From: an uncultured Eubacteriales bacterium
Lineage (GTDB): Bacteria; Bacillota; Clostridia; Oscillospirales; Acutalibacteraceae
Direction: 5' to 3'
Assembly: GCA_934463035.1 (NCBI GenBank)
Contig: CAKSIG010000004.1
Location: 124,001 to 188,000 of the forward strand
Length of the DNA: 64,000 nucleotides
The notes beneath the pieces were generated by a model. That model did no database searches and was not told the DNA's origin. It saw only the letters and a list, made by a program, of their open reading frames with translations. Made by a program: the position numbers and the translations under genes. This document shows positions 59,637-64,000 of this stretch, in pieces; the stretch's first letter is position 1, and each line of letters opens with the position of its first letter.

Positions 59637-60953
59637 ATGCAAAAACAAGGTTTAACAATTTATCAGTTATTTTTACGTCCGTTCACCGCCGAAGGCACTT
59701 TAAAAGCGGCGGAAAAGCTCATAGGTCATATTTCCGAATGTGGTTTTGATATAATTTATCTCTGCCCCGTTTCAACTGCGGATAGTGACGAAAATCCCGA
59801 TTATTGGAGCGAACGGCAAAAAGAATGCGGTCTTAACAATCCCAAAAATCCTTACCGTATGTCGGACTACTTTAACGTTGACCCCGAGTACGGTACTAAC
59901 GAGGATTTAAAGGATTTTATAAACACCGCGCACTCTTACGGTTTAAAGGTTATTCTTGATCTGGTATATTTTCATTGTGGTCCGAAAGCCGTATTTTTAG
60001 ACGAACACAAGGACTTTGTTAAATGCGATGAAGACGGAAACATAATATACGGAGAATGGCATTTCCCTGCGCTTAATTTTGAAAATCCCGGGCTTTGCGA
60101 ATATTTGTGGAGCAATATGGAATATTACATACGCGATTTTAAAGCGGACGGATTCAGGTGTGATGTGGCATATCTCTGCCCTACCTCATTCTGGGAGGAA
60201 GGCCGCAGGAGAATCGAAAAAATCAATCCCGACGTATTTATGCTCAACGAAGGCGAAAATGCCGACGCACTTGATTTTGCCTTTGACGTCAATTACCACT
60301 ATGATTGGATGGAATTTAAAAAGAAGATATTTGACGGACGTATGCCTGCCTCAGCACTTAGGGAAACCTATGAAAAGTTTGGCAATGTTGCCGACAGATG
60401 CATCAGAGCAATAGATTCCCATGACGGCGCCACCAATTATGACGGTCATTTTGAAGCGACGGCAGGTCACTATGCTGTAAACGCAGCGCTTGTAATAGAT
60501 TTTATGGCTGACGGAATACCGTTTGTATACAACGGATATGAAATTGCCGACACAAATCATCACAGCATATTTGCAAACCGCTTCCACGGAAAAATCTTTA
60601 CAATTCATTGGGAAAACGGCTTTACCGACGCTGGCAAGGACAGGTTAAAACTCATAAAAACTCTCTGCGGTATTAAACATAAAGAGCCGTCTATATTCAA
60701 CGGCTCTTTGGAATGGGCGGACAATGACAATGCCGATAAAATTATAAGTTTTGTACGCAGGGACAAAAATAATGCCGTTCTTGTAGTCGCAAACGCCGCC
60801 AAGCAAACCGTAACAGTAAAAGTTGACGTTGAAGACTTCAACGATAGCCAGACGGTTATTTCATACGGCGCCGATAAGATAAACGACGGTAAAATTACAT
60901 TAGGGGCAAACGGTTATGCTGTTTTGAAGAAAAAATTAGAAAAAATATTTTAG
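59637..60953 (+). CDS. Cytoplasmic GH13 (alpha-amylase family) enzyme
   Basis: 438 residues, no signal peptide. Barrel motifs: region I LKVILDLVYFHCGP (the usual Asn before His is Phe), region II DGFRCDVAYL with the nucleophile Asp near 180, region III MLNEGENAD with the acid/base Glu near 202, and region IV IDSHDGAT with the third Asp near 264; a C-terminal beta domain from ~350. The short length and motif changes mark it as an unusual alpha-glucosidase or neopullulanase-like subfamily. Co-transcribed with yesNM (3-bp gap), so it likely acts on a product of the importer. Confidence 0.88.
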   Translation: MQKQGLTIYQLFLRPFTAEGTLKAAEKLIGHISECGFDIIYLCPVSTADSDENPDYWSERQKECGLNNPKNPYRMSDYFNVDPEYGTNEDLKDFINTAHSYGLKVILDLVYFHCGPKAVFLDEHKDFVKCDEDGNIIYGEWHFPALNFENPGLCEYLWSNMEYYIRDFKADGFRCDVAYLCPTSFWEEGRRRIEKINPDVFMLNEGENADALDFAFDVNYHYDWMEFKKKIFDGRMPASALRETYEKFGNVADRCIRAIDSHDGATNYDGHFEATAGHYAVNAALVIDFMADGIPFVYNGYEIADTNHHSIFANRFHGKIFTIHWENGFTDAGKDRLKLIKTLCGIKHKEPSIFNGSLEWADNDNADKIISFVRRDKNNAVLVVANAAKQTVTVKVDVEDFNDSQTVISYGADKINDGKITLGANGYAVLKKKLEKIF

Positions 60954-60958
60954 CGTAT

Positions 60959-60990
60959 GAGCAGTTGTCACGGTACAACTGCTCTTTTTT
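60959..60990 (+). terminator. Terminator of yesN-yesM-GH13
   Basis: Perfect 10-bp stem GAGCAGTTGT / ACAACTGCTC, loop CACGGT, followed by a TTTTTT run, 5 bp after the stop. Confidence 0.93.
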
Positions 60991-61063
60991 GCACCAAGGA
61001 TCACAACCAAAAAATAATATTTAACAAAAACCAGCCGTGCAACTCTTCGCTGAAAAGGAAAGA

Positions 61064-61093
61064 AAAAAATCCCTAACCATTAATGGTTAGGGA
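61064..61093 (-). terminator. Terminator of tRNA-Gly
   Basis: CCCTAACCAT / ATGGTTAGGG inverted repeat (61072-61093) followed on the minus strand by a seven-base T-run, just past the tRNA CCA end. Confidence 0.88.
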
Positions 61094-61098
61094 TTTTT

Positions 61099-61172
61099 TG
61101 GAGCGGGTGATGGGAATCGAACCCACACGACCAGCTTGGAAGGCTGGGATTCTACCATTGAACTACACCCGC
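61099..61172 (-). tRNA. tRNA-Gly (anticodon TCC), CCA encoded
   Basis: Minus-strand cloverleaf: acceptor GCGGGTG / CACCCGC, D arm with GTTCAATGGTAGAA, anticodon stem CCAGC / GCTGG with loop CTTCCAA (anticodon TCC), T arm GGGTTCGATTCCC, discriminator T and genomic CCA. Own promoter and terminator. Confidence 0.96.
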
Positions 61173-61188
61173 ACTCACGACAAGAATT

Positions 61189-61217
61189 ATTGTAACATAA
61201 CCCTTGCCGATAGTCAA
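61189..61217 (-). promoter_or_regulatory. Promoter of tRNA-Gly
   Basis: Minus-strand TTGACT (61212-61217), 17-bp spacer, TACAAT (61189-61194), start site expected a few bases before the tRNA. Confidence 0.75.
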
Positions 61218-61262
61218 GCGTTTTTTAGAAAATTTGAGAAAATTTTCTAAAAGCTTCAATAA

Positions 61263-63350
61263 TTATTCAGCCGACTCGTCAGTATTTGCTTCTTCGGCAA
61301 CAGCTTCCTCTGCGGGAGCGTTTTCTTCGGTTGCCTCATATACTGTTTCCTCTGCATTGAGGTCGGCAGGAGCTTCTTCCTTTTCTTCCTCAGCAGGTTC
61401 AAGCAATGCGCGGATAGAAAGGCTAACACGCTTTTTCTCGCTGTCAACAGCAATTATCTTAGCTTCTACTTCCTGACCTACTGTGAGTTCGTCCTGAGGC
61501 TTGGCAATGTGCTTATTGGCAATCTGAGAAATGTGAATAAGACCGTCAATACCGGGGATTATACGTGCAAACGCACCGTAAGTTGTCATACTTACAATGG
61601 TGACCTTTGCGGTGTCGCCGACCTTGTATGTATTCTCAAAAATTACCCACGGATTATCCTCAGGTTTCTTATATCCGAGAGAGATTTTTCTCTTTTCGGG
61701 ATCGATAGCCTTAACGTATACCTCAACGGTATCGCCGACAAGAACGACTTCCGACGGATTTTTAATGCGCTGCCAAGAGAGCTCGGAAATGTGAATCATT
61801 CCGTCAGCACCGCCGATGTCGACAAATGCGCCGTAGCTTGTAAGCGATTTAACGGTACCTGTGAAACGGTCGCCGACAGCAATATTCTCCCAAACCTTAT
61901 CCTCGGCTGCCTTGCGCTGCTCACGAAGTACGCTGCGGATAGAGCCGACCGCTCTGCGGCCTCTGCCGATTTCGATTATACGGAAAGAAACTTCCTTGCC
62001 CTTTAAATCATCAAGGGATTCTCCTCTTGAAGCAGTAGCCTGTGAAGCGGGAATGAACACTCTTATGTTGTTAGAATAAGCAACAACGCCGCCTTTAATA
62101 ACTTCCTTAACAAAGCCTGTTACAACTTCGCCGGACTCTTTTGCGGCAACTATATTATCCCAACCGGCAATAGCGTCATAGCGGCGCTTTGAAAGCATTG
62201 CGGTTCCTTCCTGGTCGTTAATCTTCATTATTATAAGATTTAGCTTATCATCGACCTTAACTTCTTCTGTCAGCTTAACATCAGGGTCAGAGGAATACTC
62301 CCCTGCGGTAACGTAGCCTGTAAGACCTCTGCCGATATCAACAGTAATCTCGGTAGGATTAACGGCAATTACCGTTCCGCACACCTTTTGATCGCCCGTT
62401 AAATTGCTGAGAGAAGCCTCAAATGCTTCTTCGTCCGTCATTTCCTCGAAACTTTTTTGAACAGATTCTTTTACCTCCGTCTGTTCTTCAACCGGTTGTA
62501 AATTTTCCGACATGGTTTTAATAACCTCCTTTATAATACCCGCCGGCGTAGAAGCACCGGCAACCACTCCGACGCGGCCGCATCCATTGAAAACAATGTC
62601 CTTTAATTCGGAAGCATTTTCTATAAGATACGTTTTATCGCAATTTGCCTTACATACGTCAAAGAGCTTTGACGTATTTGAACTGTGCCTGCCCCCGACG
62701 ACGATCATAACATCGTTTTCGGCAGAAAGCTCAGCGGCTTCTTGCTGGCGCATTGAAGTAGCATTACATATTGTATCAAAAATCTCGGCATTTGTACATA
62801 CTTTTTTTAATTTTTTTTGACATTCGTCCCAAATCTCGGCATTAAATGTAGTTTGTGAAACCAATATCACCCTATTTTGGTTAAAATTGTTGTGATTTTT
62901 CAACAAATCTTCCAATTCGTTCAGATTAGCTATCACAAAAACATCACCGAAAACGTGTCCGCAAATACCAATTACCTCTTGGTGGTTGGCGTCGCCGGCA
63001 ACAATTACCTTATATCCTTCTCTGCTTTTTTGAGAAACGATATTATGTATTTTTGCGACAAACGGGCAGGTGGCGTCTGCAAAATCGGTATTGTTCATTT
63101 TCAATTCGGTACAGACGCTGTCCGAAACACCGTGAGAACGAATAACAAGGGTTTCGTTTTGTCCGACCTCGTTGGGTGAATTAACAATTCTTACACCTCT
63201 GGCACTTAATTCTTCAACCATTTGAGGATTGTGAATTATCGGTCCCAAAGTACAAACCTTTTTCCCGCTTTCAAGAAGTTCATATACCATTTTTACGGCG
63301 CGGTTAACGCCGAAACAAAATCCCGCTGTTTTTGCAAGAGTTATTTTCAA
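61263..63350 (-). CDS. ispH: IspH-ribosomal protein S1 fusion
   Basis: 695 residues. Residues ~1-280 are HMBPP reductase (last step of the MEP isoprenoid pathway, 4Fe-4S): FCFGVNRAV (Cys12), ADATCPFVAKIH (second Cys) and ICNATSMRQQEA (third Cys). Residues ~320-650 are four S1 RNA-binding repeats, e.g. GFVKEVIKGGVVAYSNNIRV, TVKSLTSYGAFVDIGG and TIVSMTTYGAFARIIPG, followed by an acidic tail. The fusion is a known Clostridial arrangement. TTG start at 63350 forms a TTGA overlap with the cmk stop, so it is coupled. Confidence 0.94.
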   Translation of the reverse strand: MKITLAKTAGFCFGVNRAVKMVYELLESGKKVCTLGPIIHNPQMVEELSARGVRIVNSPNEVGQNETLVIRSHGVSDSVCTELKMNNTDFADATCPFVAKIHNIVSQKSREGYKVIVAGDANHQEVIGICGHVFGDVFVIANLNELEDLLKNHNNFNQNRVILVSQTTFNAEIWDECQKKLKKVCTNAEIFDTICNATSMRQQEAAELSAENDVMIVVGGRHSSNTSKLFDVCKANCDKTYLIENASELKDIVFNGCGRVGVVAGASTPAGIIKEVIKTMSENLQPVEEQTEVKESVQKSFEEMTDEEAFEASLSNLTGDQKVCGTVIAVNPTEITVDIGRGLTGYVTAGEYSSDPDVKLTEEVKVDDKLNLIIMKINDQEGTAMLSKRRYDAIAGWDNIVAAKESGEVVTGFVKEVIKGGVVAYSNNIRVFIPASQATASRGESLDDLKGKEVSFRIIEIGRGRRAVGSIRSVLREQRKAAEDKVWENIAVGDRFTGTVKSLTSYGAFVDIGGADGMIHISELSWQRIKNPSEVVLVGDTVEVYVKAIDPEKRKISLGYKKPEDNPWVIFENTYKVGDTAKVTIVSMTTYGAFARIIPGIDGLIHISQIANKHIAKPQDELTVGQEVEAKIIAVDSEKKRVSLSIRALLEPAEEEKEEAPADLNAEETVYEATEENAPAEEAVAEEANTDESAE

Positions 63351-64000
63351 TTCTGTTTTCCAACTCTCTGTGTTACTATTTTTATTATCAAATCGACAGA
63401 CTGCTCAACATTAAGACCCGTTGTGTCAGCAAGAACGGCGTCGTCAGCCTTTTTAAGCGGAGCGACAGCACGGTTCATATCGTTACGGTCTCTTTGTTCA
63501 ATATCGCCTTTAACAGCCTCCAATGTTATATTCGGGTCTATTTCTTTTAATTCTCTATATCTTCTGGCTGCGCGCTCCTCCACCGAGGCTGTGAGATAGA
63601 TTTTAACGTCTGCATTAGGCAGTACCACCGTGCCGATATCTCTGCCGTCCATAAGAACATTGTTTTCGCGTGCCAACCTGCGTTGCATTTCAAGCAAAAA
63701 ATCTCTTACCGCCGGCTTCGCAGAAACCGCAGAAGCCATCATAGACGCCTTTGGGGTTCTTATTTTATCGGAAACGTCCTCGCCGTCCAAAATCACCCTT
63801 TGAACTCCGTCGGTAAACTTGATGTCTATACGGGTATTTTTCAGTACGGAATTTACATCACATTCCAAACTCTCATCATAACCGCTGTTTAAAAATTTAA
63901 GTCCGATTGCGCGGTAAAGGGCACCCGTATCAACATATATATATCCGAGTTTTAATGCCGCCATACGCGAAACTGAGCTTTTGCCTGCTCCCGCAGGACC
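63347..64000 (-). CDS. cmk: Cytidylate kinase (N-terminus beyond the window)
   Basis: The frame is open to the right edge, giving ~217 residues; only the first few are missing. Phosphorylates CMP/dCMP with ATP. Visible: P-loop GPAGAGKSS at the edge, YVDTGALYRAIGLKFL, DVSDKIRTPKASM, LMDGRDIGTVVLPNADVKI and AAPLKKA-like AVAPLKKADDAVLADTTGL. The 61-residue-shorter frame starting at an inner ATG is rejected because the P-loop lies before it. Coupled to ispH-rpsA, as in other Clostridia. Confidence 0.94.
   Translation of the reverse strand, partial: GPAGAGKSSVSRMAALKLGYIYVDTGALYRAIGLKFLNSGYDESLECDVNSVLKNTRIDIKFTDGVQRVILDGEDVSDKIRTPKASMMASAVSAKPAVRDFLLEMQRRLARENNVLMDGRDIGTVVLPNADVKIYLTASVEERAARRYRELKEIDPNITLEAVKGDIEQRDRNDMNRAVAPLKKADDAVLADTTGLNVEQSVDLIIKIVTQRVGKQN

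Noticed and set aside
61226..61255. AGAAAATTT / AAATTTTCT hairpin after the ispH-rpsA stop as a strong terminator
   Set aside because: A/T-only stem with no T-run on the minus strand; may weakly terminate but was not listed as a feature.
1..64000. CRISPR array, rRNA operon, insertion sequence or transposase gene
   Set aside because: No regularly spaced short repeats, no rRNA blocks and no DDE/HUH transposase protein were seen on either strand.

Overview
This window looks like a low-GC, Gram-positive chromosome of the class Clostridia, probably a gut Ruminococcus/Oscillospira-type bacterium (inference). Supporting signs: Shine-Dalgarno sequences of AGGAGG type with some TTG starts, an IspH-ribosomal protein S1 fusion, a SPOCS/LysM spore-envelope-type protein, a YesMN-regulated carbohydrate locus, a domain-permuted GH3 glucosidase of the kind known from Ruminococcus and Butyrivibrio, and a cohesin plus dockerin pair. 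No rRNA or CRISPR array was seen; there is one tRNA.

Layout. 1-16.1 kb is housekeeping: thiI (cut by the window) and iscS; an alanine/glycine:sodium symporter, a Xaa-Pro peptidase, secG and rpsU; a run of yqeG, an endonuclease IV-like protein, a Ca2+-type P-ATPase, a rhamnulose-1-phosphate aldolase and a MATE exporter; then asd-dapA-dapB (lysine/diaminopimelate) on the minus strand and queA-tgt (queuosine) on the plus strand.

16.1-24.2 kb is an integrated filamentous phage (inovirus-like provirus) of 7,979 bp per repeat unit, bounded by 70-bp direct repeats (69/70 identical). It carries a YefM-YoeB-type toxin-antitoxin pair, a membrane-anchored DUF2726-like protein, a Cro/CI-type repressor with three operator copies around a consensus promoter, a small putative ssDNA-binding protein, two very short coat-like proteins, a large adsorption-like protein, small membrane proteins, a Zot/gpI assembly ATPase, a replication initiator and a Cys-rich mini-protein. 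No integrase or transposase gene is present. The attachment site contains a perfect 15-6-15 palindrome, so a host recombinase such as XerC/D is the obvious but untested candidate.

24.2-33.3 kb: a SPOCS/LysM protein whose ribosome-binding site sits in a hairpin, a MarR-controlled heterodimeric ABC exporter, proB-proA-proC, and a 261-bp structured repeat-like element upstream of proB.

33.3-61 kb is a carbohydrate-use locus. A long minus-strand operon encodes an LplABC/YtcQ-type sugar importer without its own ATPase, a membrane-anchored beta-solenoid-like protein, a membrane-anchored single-cohesin protein, a two-domain lectin-like protein, a secreted protein, a pectate_lyase_3 beta-helix protein with a dockerin and a Ser-rich tail, a 1,530-residue SGNH esterase, two tiny peptides sharing an N-terminal pattern, and a lipoprotein; a permuted GH3 glucosidase follows a terminator. 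A divergent plus-strand operon encodes YesN, YesM and a cytoplasmic GH13 enzyme. Together they suggest a one-cohesin, membrane-tethered mini-cellulosome with its own sensor and importer.

The window ends with tRNA-Gly(TCC), the ispH-rpsA fusion and a truncated cmk.
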